Assembly: GCF_038019025.1 (NCBI RefSeq) | Contig: NZ_CP150496.1 | Coordinates: 3,101,536-3,165,535 of the forward strand | Source of the DNA: Polaribacter marinaquae | GTDB lineage: Bacteria; Bacteroidota; Bacteroidia; Flavobacteriales; Flavobacteriaceae | Direction of reading: 5' to 3' | DNA length: 64,000 bases | Part shown: piece after piece, positions 25,209 to 34,056 of the stretch | Position numbering within the stretch: position 1 is the stretch's first letter | Layout: the number at the start of each line of letters is the position of its first letter | Notes under the pieces: generated by a model | What the model saw: the letters and a program-made list of their open reading frames with translations, nothing else | Databases searched by the model: none | What the model was told of the DNA's origin: nothing | Made by a program: the position numbers and the translations under genes

Positions 25209-26096
25209 TTATAAAGAACGAGCGTTAAAAGTATCACCTTGGTTTACATCGCCAGTTTCAAAACCTTTTTTAAACCAACGCATTCTTTGTGCAGAAGTAC
25301 CATGTGTAAAAGAATCTGGTACAACTCTACCTGTAGATTGTTTTTGTAAACGATCGTCGCCAATTGCATGAGCAGCGTTTAAGGCTTCTTTTAAATCTCC
25401 GGAGTCTAAAATCAATTCCATGTTTTTAGCATGATGTGCCCAAACGCCAGCATAAAAGTCTGCTTGTAATTCTAGCATTACAGAAAGTTTATTGTATTCT
25501 GTTTGGCTAATTTTACCTCGCATCGATTGTACTTTTCTATTCATACCAGTTAAGTTCTGAATATGATGCCCAACTTCATGCGCAATTACATAAGCTTGTG
25601 CAAAATCTCCAGGCGCATTTAGTTTTCTTGCCATTTCTTCAAAAAAACTTAAATCGATGTATAATTTATCATCACCAGGGCAATAGAAAGGACCAGTTGC
25701 GCTAGATGCACCACCACAAGCAGAAGTTACCGAACCTGTAAAAAGCACTAGTGTAGGCTCTTTGTAATTCGGAATAATTTTATTCCAAACGTCTTCTGTA
25801 CTTCTTAAAACACGATTACTAAATGCTGCTAATTCATTTTCTTTAGCAGAACCTTTATAAGTAGTATTTTGTATTTGATTATTGGTATTTCCGGTTAAAA
25901 AGTTTAGAGGATTATTGCCTGTAAAATACATTACACCTGCAACTATTGCCACAATAATTAACCCTTTTTTAGAAGTAACTAATTTTAATAGCAAACCAAT
26001 TAGCATTGGGTTTAATCCGCCACCAGAACTTCTACCAGAAGAAGCACCTCTTCTATCATCTACATTTGTACTTCTTCTATTACTTCTCCACTTCAT
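25209..26096 (-). CDS. YpfJ-type neutral zinc metallopeptidase
   Basis: 295 aa. N-terminal basic region, a Gly/Ser-rich stretch, one membrane segment (GLIIVAIVAGVMYF, about residues 44-58), then a zincin domain with HEVGHHIQNLTG and the downstream LELQADFYAGVWA. FYCPGDDKLYIDLSFFEEM is a family signature. It is anchored with the protease domain probably outside the cytoplasm. It shares a transcript with the GNAT gene. Confidence 0.92.
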   Translation of the reverse strand: MKWRSNRRSTNVDDRRGASSGRSSGGGLNPMLIGLLLKLVTSKKGLIIVAIVAGVMYFTGNNPLNFLTGNTNNQIQNTTYKGSAKENELAAFSNRVLRSTEDVWNKIIPNYKEPTLVLFTGSVTSACGGASSATGPFYCPGDDKLYIDLSFFEEMARKLNAPGDFAQAYVIAHEVGHHIQNLTGMNRKVQSMRGKISQTEYNKLSVMLELQADFYAGVWAHHAKNMELILDSGDLKEALNAAHAIGDDRLQKQSTGRVVPDSFTHGTSAQRMRWFKKGFETGDVNQGDTFNARSL

Positions 26097-26172
26097 ATCT
26101 ATTATGTTTAAAAATATAAAATTACTGTTTATTTTTAAAGTGTTAAAATAGATTGATGTTCAAAATGTAAAT

Positions 26173-27180
26173 TTATTCTAAAACGTTAAAAGTTGAACTT
26201 GTAATTATTTCATTATTATAATATAGATGTATGTCAAATTTGCCTGTTTTTTTAAATTGATGTTTAATTGCAATTTGACTTGAGTTTTGTATATCTAACT
26301 TTAAGTTGAGAACCTCGTTACCTTCATTAACTTTTAATTTTAATTTCTTTGGATTTATGGTTTTCGAAGTGTGAAAGTTTATAAAGCAAGAATAATTTTT
26401 AGATACATCGTTATTTAGTTTTAAAGATTTGGTTGGGTAAATTCCGTATTTAAAAGCGCCACCATAAACAATTGGATTTTCTGTAAAATTATTTTTTGAT
26501 TTACTGTTGTTATCTATTAAAAACCATTTCTTTTTAAACGGATAATGTGTTTTAGAATATATTAACGGATTTTGTAAAAAGTATCCATCATTATAATCGA
26601 AAACAAATGCATTGTTATTTAAATCTAAATAGCCACTTGACAATGTAGCATCTGCTAAATACCATTTATTATTAATTTTTACAGCATTCCAAGAATGGTT
26701 TGGGTTTTCTAACGTTAGTACGTTGCTACTTGAGTTTCTAACATAACCGTTAACTATCTTGCACTCTATATTTATTAAGTTTGTCATCACTTTTAATAAG
26801 TACGCATAACCAGTACACATTGTTTTTTTGTTGTTCAATAACCTCTTAAAAACTTTTTTAGAATAATTTTTGTTCCAAATTGCATAAGCAATACTATCTT
26901 TTTTATGTCTTTTTCTAGCGCTATTAATTCGCTTATACATATAATAATCAGCTTTTATATTCATACAAATCCATGAGTATATAGCTCTAAATTTTTCTAC
27001 ATCTGTTTCTAAGTTTATTGTTAAATTATAAGTTAACATTGGTAAGTTTTTTAAGTTTTCACCATTGTATAATTTAGCAATACTATCTGCTTTTGTAAAA
27101 TTTATGTTTTTAAAATCATTAAGCTGCGCATGAATCTCGATAGAAATTAAAAAGAATACAAAAAGTATAAAATACTTCAT
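26173..27180 (-). CDS. Exported transglutaminase-like (CYK3-type) domain protein
   Basis: 335 aa with a signal peptide ending IEIHAQ. The transglutaminase-like core is readable: KTMCTGYAYLLKVM (catalytic Cys), NPNHSWNAVKINNKWYLADATL (His and Asp). YSWICMNIKADYYMY precedes it. A C-terminal beta domain of about 100 residues follows (from about 235). These proteins are proteases or peptide-modifying enzymes of the envelope. The start lies 6 bp from the stop of the CPD-repeat gene, so they are co-transcribed. Confidence 0.85.
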   Translation of the reverse strand: MKYFILFVFFLISIEIHAQLNDFKNINFTKADSIAKLYNGENLKNLPMLTYNLTINLETDVEKFRAIYSWICMNIKADYYMYKRINSARKRHKKDSIAYAIWNKNYSKKVFKRLLNNKKTMCTGYAYLLKVMTNLINIECKIVNGYVRNSSSNVLTLENPNHSWNAVKINNKWYLADATLSSGYLDLNNNAFVFDYNDGYFLQNPLIYSKTHYPFKKKWFLIDNNSKSKNNFTENPIVYGGAFKYGIYPTKSLKLNNDVSKNYSCFINFHTSKTINPKKLKLKVNEGNEVLNLKLDIQNSSQIAIKHQFKKTGKFDIHLYYNNEIITSSTFNVLE

Positions 27181-27186
27181 AAGAAA

Positions 27187-27825
27187 CTAAGATTTCTTTT
27201 GAGATTTATAAACATTTCTCACGTCTACAGCTCCCATTAATACATAATTATCTTCTTCAAATTTAATATTCATAAAAACTTTAGAACTATTATTGTTAGA
27301 GGTTACTTTTACTTTTTTTGTAACATACCCCAAATAAGAAAATACAATTACATCTCCTTTTTGTAATTTTTTAGGAAATGTAAATTCTCCATCAAAATTA
27401 GTTTCTGTACCAATGTTACTTCCTTCTAACATAACACTAACTCCAGGTAAAAAATCGTTGTTATCAGACACTGTACCTTTTAAAGTTATATTATTTAGTT
27501 TTTTTATTTGTTTCTGCTGATTATTCTTTTGGGCATGAATATTTCCTATTGATAGAAAAGAAATCATTGAAAACGCAATTCCTGTTAAAACGTTTATTCT
27601 TTTTCTAGGTTTAAAAAGGTGAATTTGTTTTTGAGTGAATTTTCCACAAGTATTTTTAGTAGATTTCATTTTAAAATAGTTTATTATTTCTGTAGATGTC
27701 ATTTTAGAAAAATCAATAACTTCTTTTTGACAAGAATTACAAAACCCACCTTTTTCGGTTTGTTTAAATAAATTAAAATTTTCTTTGCAAGGACTTTTAA
27801 TTTCTAACTGTAATTGTGTTTTCAT
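27187..27825 (-). CDS. Carboxypeptidase-regulatory-like domain membrane protein with Cys-rich N-terminus
   Basis: 212 aa from the ATG at 27823-27825; an ATG at 27852 overlaps the -7 element and is unlikely. The N-terminal 65 residues contain Cys13, Cys28 and Cys31 (GFCNSCQKEVIDFS) and another in NTCGKF, like a small zinc-binding module, followed by a membrane segment (about 82-97) and then a CPD-like beta domain: LKGTVSDNNDFLPGVSVMLEGSNIGTETN, the fold that begins SusC proteins. This arrangement is frequent in flavobacteria and its role is unknown. Confidence 0.82.
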   Translation of the reverse strand: MKTQLQLEIKSPCKENFNLFKQTEKGGFCNSCQKEVIDFSKMTSTEIINYFKMKSTKNTCGKFTQKQIHLFKPRKRINVLTGIAFSMISFLSIGNIHAQKNNQQKQIKKLNNITLKGTVSDNNDFLPGVSVMLEGSNIGTETNFDGEFTFPKKLQKGDVIVFSYLGYVTKKVKVTSNNNSSKVFMNIKFEEDNYVLMGAVDVRNVYKSQKKS

Positions 27826-27849
27826 AGTATGTATTTTAAAGTTATGTAT

Positions 27850-27857
27850 CAAAACTA
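27850..27857 (-). promoter_or_regulatory. -7 promoter element for the CPD/transglutaminase operon
   Basis: Minus-strand TAGTTTTG fits TAnnTTTG; predicted transcript start near 27843, supporting ATG 27825 as the first start codon of the operon. Confidence 0.6.
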
Positions 27858-27953
27858 CCTATTAACTTTAGGTTTTAAAATACAGTTTTAGGCAAATGGC
27901 TAATTTGAAAGGTAAAGTGTAGTTTTGGGTTAGTAAGCTTAAAATTTTTGCAT

Positions 27954-27981
27954 AAAAAAACCTCTCTGAAAAACAGAGAGG
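27954..27981 (-). terminator. Intrinsic terminator of htpG
   Basis: Perfect 8-bp stem CCTCTCTG/CAGAGAGG (27961-27968 with 27974-27981), 5-nt loop, then seven T on the minus strand, 43 bp after the htpG stop. Confidence 0.9.
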
Positions 27982-28023
27982 TTTGTATTTGTGGTTTTCG
28001 GTTATACGAAAAACATCGTTGTT

Positions 28024-29928
28024 TTACTTGATTAACTCGTAAGAACGTTTGATAAAGTTTGTTAATTCTTCACCATGTAATAGGTTTTGAGATAATTTTG
28101 CTAAATCAAAAGCCTGAGAAATCAATCCTTTTTGAGCTTCTTCATCTTTATTATTTAAAATCTCTGAAACTAATGGGCTGTTTGTGTTGACTACTAAATT
28201 GTACATGTCTGGAAAATTACCCATTCCCATCATTCCGCCACCACCAGTTGCTTGCATTTCTTTCATTCTTCGCATAAATTCTGGAACAGTAATTATAAAC
28301 GGAGAAGAATTAGAATCCATTGCCTCTAATTGAACAGTGTAAGATTTAGAGTTTACAGCACTTTCTATAATAGGCTTTAATTTTTCTTTTTCTTCTTCTG
28401 TTAATTTAGAAATAACGTTATCGTCTTTCTTAATTAAGTTATCTACATGATCTGCATCTACTCTTGTAAATTTAATTTTACCATCTCCACCTTCTAATTT
28501 TTGCATTAAGTGAGATATAATTGGCGAGTCTAAGATTAAAACTTCGTAACCTTTAGCTGTAGCTTCTTGTATGTAACTGTGTTGTGCATCTTTGTTAGCT
28601 GCATATAAAATTACATGGTTACCATCTTTATCTGTTTGAGTATCTTTTGTTTTTTCGATCAATTCATCAAAAGTGAAAAAAGTATCTGCAACCGTTGGGT
28701 ATAAAGCAAACTTTTTAGCTTTGTCAAAGAATTTATCTTCAGACAACATTCCGTATTCGATAATTACTTTAATATCGTTCCATTTTGTTTCAAAATCTGC
28801 TCTATCTTTTTTGAATAAAGAAGATAATTTATCAGCAACTTTTTTAGTAATGTAGCCAGAGATTTTTTTAACAGCACCGTCTGCTTGTAAATAAGAACGA
28901 GAAACGTTTAATGGAATATCTGGTGAGTCGATAACACCTTTTAACATCTGTAAAAAGTCTGGTACAATTCCTTCTACATTATCTGTTACAAAAACTTGAT
29001 TTTGATACAATTGGATTTTATCCTTTTGCATATCCATGTTTTGAGATAACTTAGGAAAGAATAAAATACCTGTTAAATTAAAAGGATAATCTACATTTAA
29101 GTGAATGTGAAATAAAGACTCTTCGAACTGCATTGGATACAATTCTCTGTAAAAATTATCATAATCTTCTTTTTCTAAATCTGCTGGTTTCTTAGTCCAA
29201 GCAGGTTCTGTATTATTAATAATTTTGTCTACAGTTATTTGTTTGTGCGGTTCTGTAGTTTCTTTACCGTCTTTATCTTTTGTAGTTTTAGGTGTAAACT
29301 CTGGATCGTTAATTTCTTTTGTTCCAAATTTAATTGGCACTTGATTAAAACGATTGTATTTCGTTAATAAACCTTCAATTTTACTTTCTTCTAAAAACTC
29401 TAAAGAATCTTCTGCAACATGTAAAACAATTTCTGTTCCTCTGTCAGACTTATCATGTTCTACCAATGTATACTCTGGCGATCCATCACAAGTCCAATGC
29501 GCTGCAGGTGCATCTTTAAACGATTTTGTAATAATTTCTACTTTGTCTGCAACCATAAAAGCAGAGTAAAAACCTAAACCAAAATGCCCAATAATACCAG
29601 CTTCGTTGTCTTTGTATTTATCTAAAAACTCTTCTGCACCAGAAAAAGCAATTTGATTGATGTATTTCTCAACCTCATCGGCAGTCATACCAAGACCTTG
29701 ATCTTTAATAGTAATTGTTTTAGCATCTTTGTTAATGCTAACCTCAATTTTTGCGTCTCCTAATTCAGTATCTGCTTCACCAATAGCAATTAAATGCTTT
29801 AATTTAGAAGTAGCATCTGTTCCGTTAGAAATTAATTCACGTAAAAAAATTTCGTGATCTGAGTATAAGAACTTTTTAATTAACGGAAAGATATTCTCTA
29901 CCGATACATTAATATTTCCTTTTGCCAT
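28024..29928 (-). CDS. htpG: Molecular chaperone HtpG (Hsp90)
   Basis: 634 aa cytoplasmic Hsp90. The ATPase domain motifs are present: DQGLGMTADEV, GHFGLGFYSAFMVADKV, SDRGTEIVLHV, and the N-terminal EIFLRELISNGTDATSKL, where Asp/Asn bind nucleotide. Middle and dimerisation domains are complete. A charged segment between N and middle domains (PKTTKDKDGKETTEPHK) is slightly expanded compared with E. coli HtpG. It has its own terminator and a palindrome-rich upstream region. Confidence 0.97.
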   Translation of the reverse strand: MAKGNINVSVENIFPLIKKFLYSDHEIFLRELISNGTDATSKLKHLIAIGEADTELGDAKIEVSINKDAKTITIKDQGLGMTADEVEKYINQIAFSGAEEFLDKYKDNEAGIIGHFGLGFYSAFMVADKVEIITKSFKDAPAAHWTCDGSPEYTLVEHDKSDRGTEIVLHVAEDSLEFLEESKIEGLLTKYNRFNQVPIKFGTKEINDPEFTPKTTKDKDGKETTEPHKQITVDKIINNTEPAWTKKPADLEKEDYDNFYRELYPMQFEESLFHIHLNVDYPFNLTGILFFPKLSQNMDMQKDKIQLYQNQVFVTDNVEGIVPDFLQMLKGVIDSPDIPLNVSRSYLQADGAVKKISGYITKKVADKLSSLFKKDRADFETKWNDIKVIIEYGMLSEDKFFDKAKKFALYPTVADTFFTFDELIEKTKDTQTDKDGNHVILYAANKDAQHSYIQEATAKGYEVLILDSPIISHLMQKLEGGDGKIKFTRVDADHVDNLIKKDDNVISKLTEEEKEKLKPIIESAVNSKSYTVQLEAMDSNSSPFIITVPEFMRRMKEMQATGGGGMMGMGNFPDMYNLVVNTNSPLVSEILNNKDEEAQKGLISQAFDLAKLSQNLLHGEELTNFIKRSYELIK

Positions 29929-29946
29929 TTTGTATATAGTTTAAAA

Positions 29947-29981
29947 TTTGACTTTATTATTTTGATATATCAATAGTCAAA
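29947..29981. promoter_or_regulatory. Palindromic site upstream of htpG
   Basis: A perfect 12-bp palindrome TTGATATATCAA (29962-29973) sits inside a wider inverted repeat TTTGACT (29947-29953) / AGTCAAA (29975-29981), 19-53 bp upstream of the htpG ATG. It is a plausible operator; the regulator is unknown. Confidence 0.45.
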
Positions 29982-30072
29982 AAAAATACCAAAAAGAAGA
30001 TTCTGACAAGATGACAGAAAGAAGTTTTTTAATGTCAATAAAAACTATTTCTGATATAAAAACAAAAATCAC

Positions 30073-30080
30073 TATTTTTG
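30073..30080 (+). promoter_or_regulatory. -7 promoter element for fabH
   Basis: TATTTTTG matches TAnnTTTG, 44 bp before the fabH ATG at 30125. Confidence 0.5.
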
Positions 30081-30124
30081 CTAATTACAAACAAACGAAT
30101 AATTAAAATATTGACCATTAAATT

Positions 30125-31132
30125 ATGTATAATTCAAAAATAACAGGTCTTGGATATTATGTTCCTGATAATGTCGTAAAAAATGATGATTTAAAGGAGT
30201 TTATGGAAACTTCTGATGAGTGGATTCAGGAAAGAACGGGTATAAAAGAAAGAAGATGGATAGACCCGAAATCTGGAGATACAACAGCGGTTATGGGGGC
30301 AAAAGCTTCTAGAATTGCCATTGAAAGAGCGGGTCTAACTAAAGATGATATTGATTTTATAGTATTTGCAACTTTAAGCCCAGATATGTATTTTCCTGGT
30401 GGCGGAGTTCAAATTCAAGAAATGCTAGAGATGCCAACAATTGGTGCTTTAGATGTACGTAACCAATGTTCTGGTTTTATTTATGCAATGTCTGTAGCAG
30501 ATCAGTTTATTAAAACTGGTATGTACAAAAACATTTTAGTTATTGGTGCAGAAAATCATTCTGGTGGTTTAGAAAAATCTACAAGAGGTAGAAATGTATC
30601 TGTAATTTTTGGTGATGGTGCAGGAGCAGCTGTACTTTCTAGAAGCGAAGAAGCTGGTAAAGGTATTTTATCATCTCATTTACACTCAGAAGGAAAACAT
30701 GCGAAAGAATTGGCGTTAATTGGTCCATCCACTAAAAGATGGGTTCCAGAAATTATCGAAGCTAATGATCCTGATGATGTTTCTTATTATCCTTACATGA
30801 ACGGACAATTTGTTTTTAAACATGCAATAGGACGTTTTTCTGAAGCAATTGTAGAAGGTTTAGAAGCAAATAAATTGCAAAAAGAAGATATTGATATGCT
30901 TATTCCGCATCAAGCAAATCTGCGTATTGCTCAATTTATTCAAAAGAAATTTCAACTTTCTGATGATAAAGTGTACAACAATATCATGAAATATGGTAAT
31001 ACAACTGCAGCATCTGTAATTATTGCGTTAACAGAAGCTTGGGAAAAAGGAAAAATAAAAGATAATGATCTTGTGGTTTTAGCTGCTTTTGGTAGTGGAT
31101 TTACATGGGGTTCTGTAATTATACGTTGGTAA
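30125..31132 (+). CDS. fabH: 3-oxoacyl-ACP synthase III family protein
   Basis: 335 aa thiolase-fold enzyme that starts fatty acid synthesis by condensing an acyl-CoA with malonyl-ACP. WIQERTGIKERRW near the N-terminus, the active-site Cys in RNQCSGFIYAM, His in IPHQANLRI and Asn in YGNTTAASV make the complete Cys-His-Asn triad. It is a single-gene unit, not next to plsX or other fab genes, so it may be one of several paralogs, possibly with branched-chain preference. Confidence 0.9.
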   Translation: MYNSKITGLGYYVPDNVVKNDDLKEFMETSDEWIQERTGIKERRWIDPKSGDTTAVMGAKASRIAIERAGLTKDDIDFIVFATLSPDMYFPGGGVQIQEMLEMPTIGALDVRNQCSGFIYAMSVADQFIKTGMYKNILVIGAENHSGGLEKSTRGRNVSVIFGDGAGAAVLSRSEEAGKGILSSHLHSEGKHAKELALIGPSTKRWVPEIIEANDPDDVSYYPYMNGQFVFKHAIGRFSEAIVEGLEANKLQKEDIDMLIPHQANLRIAQFIQKKFQLSDDKVYNNIMKYGNTTAASVIIALTEAWEKGKIKDNDLVVLAAFGSGFTWGSVIIRW

Positions 31133-31155
31133 ATATTACATTTTACTTATAATTT

Positions 31156-31187
31156 AAAAAGACTTGTTGTAACAAGTCTTTTTTTTT
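31156..31187 (+). terminator. Intrinsic terminator of fabH
   Basis: AAAAAGACTTGTT / AACAAGTCTTTTT stem with a 2-nt apparent loop and a run of nine T, starting 24 bp after the stop. Confidence 0.88.
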
Positions 31188-31248
31188 GTTTAACATCTTT
31201 TTAAAACAGGCAAATATCATTTAAAGTTCTTGTTGTTTAATATTTTAG

Positions 31249-31256
31249 TATATTTG
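31249..31256 (+). promoter_or_regulatory. -7 promoter element for the GLPGLI gene
   Basis: TATATTTG, an exact TAnnTTTG, with a TTG at 31230-31232 (16-nt gap) as a possible -33 element; ATG at 31280. Confidence 0.6.
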
Positions 31257-31279
31257 TTAAACAATAAATAAGTATTATT

Positions 31280-32092
31280 ATGAAAGTCAGTTATATAAAG
31301 TATGTTGTTTTTGTTTTTTTGTTCTTTATTTCTTCGACCTCTTTTTCTCAAAGTTTTAGTGGTAAAGTAACCTATGTTTCAAAATCTAAAATGGAATTAG
31401 GAAAATGGGGAGCAAAAATGAGTGAAGCTCAGAAAAAACAAATTGCCAGTAGACTTAAAAACAGGTTAGAAAAAACATATGTTTTAAAATTTAACAAACA
31501 AGAATCTTTTTTTAAAGAAGATGAAAAAATAGATGCTATATCTGGTGCAACAGATTCTTGGGGAGCTTATTTTTCTAGAGGAGATCAATACAAAAGTATT
31601 TCAGATAACAAGTTGATTCAGTCTCAAGAGTTTTATGGTAAAAGGTTCTTAGTGAAAGACGATTTGTATAAAATTAATTGGACTTTAGGTTCGGAAACTA
31701 AGCAAATTGGTAACTATACTTGCTTTAAAGCAAAAGCATTTGTTCCTTATCAAGAGTTAAAATGGTTCGAATTTTCTTGGAGTGATTTAAACGCATCTAA
31801 TAAAGAAGGGCAAGAAGAAAAAATGATTGTAGTAGAAGCGTGGTATACACCCACAATACCAATTGCCCAAGGACCTGCAGAATATTGGGGTTTACCAGGA
31901 TTAATTTTAGAAGTAAGTGCCCAAAATACAACGCTTTTATGCACAGAAATAGTAATAGATAAGCAAAATAATTTAGAGGTTTCTCCGCCAGAAAAAGGGA
32001 AACAAATAACTAAAAAGGAATATGCGAAAACTGTTAAAAATAAAATGTTAGAAATGAGAAATAATAGAATGGGTAGAGGTAGAAGAGGTTAA
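31280..32092 (+). CDS. GLPGLI-family exported protein
   Basis: 270 aa with a signal peptide ending SSTSFSQ. It contains the family's namesake motif in EYWGLPGLILEV, preceded by VVEAWYTPTIPIAQGP, and a conserved Trp-rich middle. The C-terminus is basic (RMGRGRRG). GLPGLI proteins are restricted to Bacteroidota and their function is unknown; they often accompany TonB-dependent receptors, but none is here. Confidence 0.9.
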   Translation: MKVSYIKYVVFVFLFFISSTSFSQSFSGKVTYVSKSKMELGKWGAKMSEAQKKQIASRLKNRLEKTYVLKFNKQESFFKEDEKIDAISGATDSWGAYFSRGDQYKSISDNKLIQSQEFYGKRFLVKDDLYKINWTLGSETKQIGNYTCFKAKAFVPYQELKWFEFSWSDLNASNKEGQEEKMIVVEAWYTPTIPIAQGPAEYWGLPGLILEVSAQNTTLLCTEIVIDKQNNLEVSPPEKGKQITKKEYAKTVKNKMLEMRNNRMGRGRRG

Positions 32093-32102
32093 TTTTTTTT
32101 TA

Positions 32103-32110
32103 TAGTTTTG
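32103..32110 (+). promoter_or_regulatory. -7 promoter element for small membrane protein gene
   Basis: TAGTTTTG fits TAnnTTTG; it predicts transcription from about 32117, 17 nt before the ATG at 32134. Confidence 0.55.
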
Positions 32111-32133
32111 ATCTATACTTTTAGAAATTATTT

Positions 32134-32325
32134 ATGAGAAAAAATTTAAAAATACTTTTATTATTATCAAACATCTTTCTATTTATTTTTGTTTTAAATG
32201 CATTTGTTAAATTTATAATTTTCGAGGGTACAAAGACCAATTCGATACTTATTTTTATCTTTTGTATTGTAAATATTATAATAGCTGTTAAAGGCTCGAT
32301 AGAGGCCACAGAAAATAACAAATAA
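32134..32325 (+). CDS. Small two-helix membrane protein
   Basis: 63 aa: MRKNLKI, a hydrophobic helix (about 8-30), a short polar turn EGTKTNS, a second helix (about 37-53), then SIEATENNK. It is not recognised. Support comes from a -7 element at the right distance, a strong terminator immediately after the stop, and a positive-inside N-terminus. An overlapping minus-strand frame of similar size lacks such signals. Confidence 0.65.
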   Translation: MRKNLKILLLLSNIFLFIFVLNAFVKFIIFEGTKTNSILIFIFCIVNIIIAVKGSIEATENNK

Positions 32326-32358
32326 AAAATCCGTAGTATTAATTACTTCGGATTTTTG
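32325..32358 (+). terminator. Intrinsic terminator
   Basis: Stem AAATCCGtAGTA / TACTtCGGATTT with one T-T mismatch, followed by T residues, directly after the small membrane protein gene. Confidence 0.85.
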
Positions 32359-32451
32359 TTATTAAATCAAATAAATTACTTTAGTGAAGACAAAGTAATT
32401 ATCTTATAGACGAATGTAAAATCTATTTGTTTCAATTTTTATTTAAAAAAT

Positions 32452-32814
32452 ATGAGTAAGAAAACGTTAGTAATAGGAGCTTCTTTAAAAGAAGAAAGGT
32501 ACTCTAACCGTGCAATACAAAAATTAAGAGCTCACCAAATTGATACTGTTGCTATAGGCTTAAGAAAAGGTATAGTTGCAGATGTTAATATAGATGTAGA
32601 GAAAAAAGAGTATCAGAATATAGATACGGTTACTTTATATTTAAATCCGAAAAGACAAGAAGAGTATTACAACTATATTATAGATTTAAAACCCAATAGA
32701 GTTATTTTTAATCCGGGTACAGAGAATTTTGAATTTCTTAAGATGTTAAAGAATAATAATATAGAAAGTGAAATTGCCTGTACCTTAGTTTTGTTAGGAA
32801 CAAACCAATACTAA
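32452..32814 (+). CDS. CoA-binding (YccU-like) domain protein
   Basis: 120 aa single Rossmann-type CoA-binding domain: TLVIGASLKEERYSNRAIQKLR at the N-terminus and FNPGTENFEF near the C-terminus are typical. It is cytoplasmic with an unknown role. Its stop codon abuts that of the convergent rnz gene (32814/32815) with no gap. Confidence 0.85.
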   Translation: MSKKTLVIGASLKEERYSNRAIQKLRAHQIDTVAIGLRKGIVADVNIDVEKKEYQNIDTVTLYLNPKRQEEYYNYIIDLKPNRVIFNPGTENFEFLKMLKNNNIESEIACTLVLLGTNQY

Positions 32815-33729
32815 TTATTTTAAAGTAAATTTAGCTCCAGGTTTTGCTAAAGAAACATTATCAAAAACTGTTTTTGCCTCTTTTTGAAACACAGTTGTAT
32901 CTGGATATCTACCAGAAAAATGACCTAGAATTAATTCTTTAGCACTTGCATCTTTGGCAATTTTAGCAGCTTCTATAGAAGTAGAGTGCTTTGTTTTTTT
33001 AGCCAAATCTTGTCTGTCTGCTAAAAAGGTAGACTCATGATACAATAAATCTACATCTTTTATAATTGGTACAATATCTGGTTTATAACTAGTATCGCTA
33101 CAAAAAGCATAGCTTAATGGTTTTGGTGGATCTAATGTTAAACTTTTATTTGGTACAACTTCACCAGAGGTTAATGTAATATCTCTACCAGCTTTAATGT
33201 TTAAATAATCTGCTTTGTCAATTTCTGGATAACCGCTAATATTTAGCATGTTTAATTTTCTTGGTTTTTCTTTCTCTTTAAAAAGATAACCATTTGTGTA
33301 CACTCTGTGGTTTAAAGGAATTGTAGTAACGGTAACTTTATCATCTTCATAAATTAATTCACTTTCTTTTGAAGTTAGTTCATGAAATACCATATTAAAT
33401 TTGGCATGAGATTCAGATATTTTTAGCATCTGCATGGTTGCTTTTTGAATACCTTTTGGCCCGTAAATATGCATTTCTTTTTCTCTACTTAACATACCAT
33501 AAGTAGATAGTAAACCAACCAAACCATAATAGTGGTCGCCGTGTAAATGAGAAATAAATATGTGATTTATTTTAGAAAAACCAACTTTGTATTTACGCAT
33601 TTGGCGTTGCGTGCCTTCGCCACAATCTATAAGAAAATGCTTGTTGTTAATTTCTAAGTATTGTGCAGTAGGAAATGCGTTTGCACGAGGTGTTGCAGAA
33701 TGACAACCTAGAATAGTAAGGTTTATCAT
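32815..33729 (-). CDS. rnz: Ribonuclease Z
   Basis: 304 aa metallo-beta-lactamase-fold endonuclease that trims tRNA 3' ends. The zinc motif FISHLHGDHYYGLVGLLS (HxHxDH), the N-terminal DCGEGTQRQ, and later YAFCSDTSYKPD and LGHFSGRYPD are complete. The start overlaps the upstream T9SS-tail gene by 4 bp. Co-transcribed with that gene, a STAS-like gene and pyrB. Confidence 0.95.
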   Translation of the reverse strand: MINLTILGCHSATPRANAFPTAQYLEINNKHFLIDCGEGTQRQMRKYKVGFSKINHIFISHLHGDHYYGLVGLLSTYGMLSREKEMHIYGPKGIQKATMQMLKISESHAKFNMVFHELTSKESELIYEDDKVTVTTIPLNHRVYTNGYLFKEKEKPRKLNMLNISGYPEIDKADYLNIKAGRDITLTSGEVVPNKSLTLDPPKPLSYAFCSDTSYKPDIVPIIKDVDLLYHESTFLADRQDLAKKTKHSTSIEAAKIAKDASAKELILGHFSGRYPDTTVFQKEAKTVFDNVSLAKPGAKFTLK

Positions 33730-34046
33730 TTAATTACAAAACGTTTAGAAATTACCTTCTTATTATTCTGTATACTGTAAATGTACATACCTGTAGCTAA
33801 ATCGTTTTTATAAAATGGTATTTTATTTTTACCCGATGTAGTATTATACGTTTTCTTAAAAACAGTTTTACCCAAAACATTTCTTACAGTTAAAATAACC
33901 GAAGAATTGGACACAGAATTGAAAGTTATATTTGTAACACTTGTAAAAGGATTAGGAGCAGTAGATAAGTTATCTACAGTTTTTTTTTGCGAAAAAGCTG
34001 TAAATGAAACCGATAAAAATAAAATGAAAAGTATTTTTTTTACCAT
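33726..34046 (-). CDS. Orphan T9SS type A sorting-domain protein
   Basis: 106 aa made of a signal peptide (MVKKILFILFLSVSFTAFSQ) and then almost directly a type A C-terminal secretion domain: LSTAPNPFTSVTNITFN, LTVRNVLGKTVFKK, LATGMYIYSIQNNKKVISKRFVIK. No effector domain lies between them. The type IX system normally cleaves this tail and exports the cargo. It could be a decoy, a tiny surface protein or a remnant. It overlaps rnz by 4 bp, so it is translationally coupled to a tRNA-processing gene. Confidence 0.85.
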   Translation of the reverse strand: MVKKILFILFLSVSFTAFSQKKTVDNLSTAPNPFTSVTNITFNSVSNSSVILTVRNVLGKTVFKKTYNTTSGKNKIPFYKNDLATGMYIYSIQNNKKVISKRFVIK

Positions 34047-34056
34047 AAATTATCTT

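Noticed and set aside
32121..32321. Minus-strand frame of 66 codons opposite the small membrane protein
   Set aside because: No promoter element or terminator in that orientation, whereas the plus-strand frame has both.
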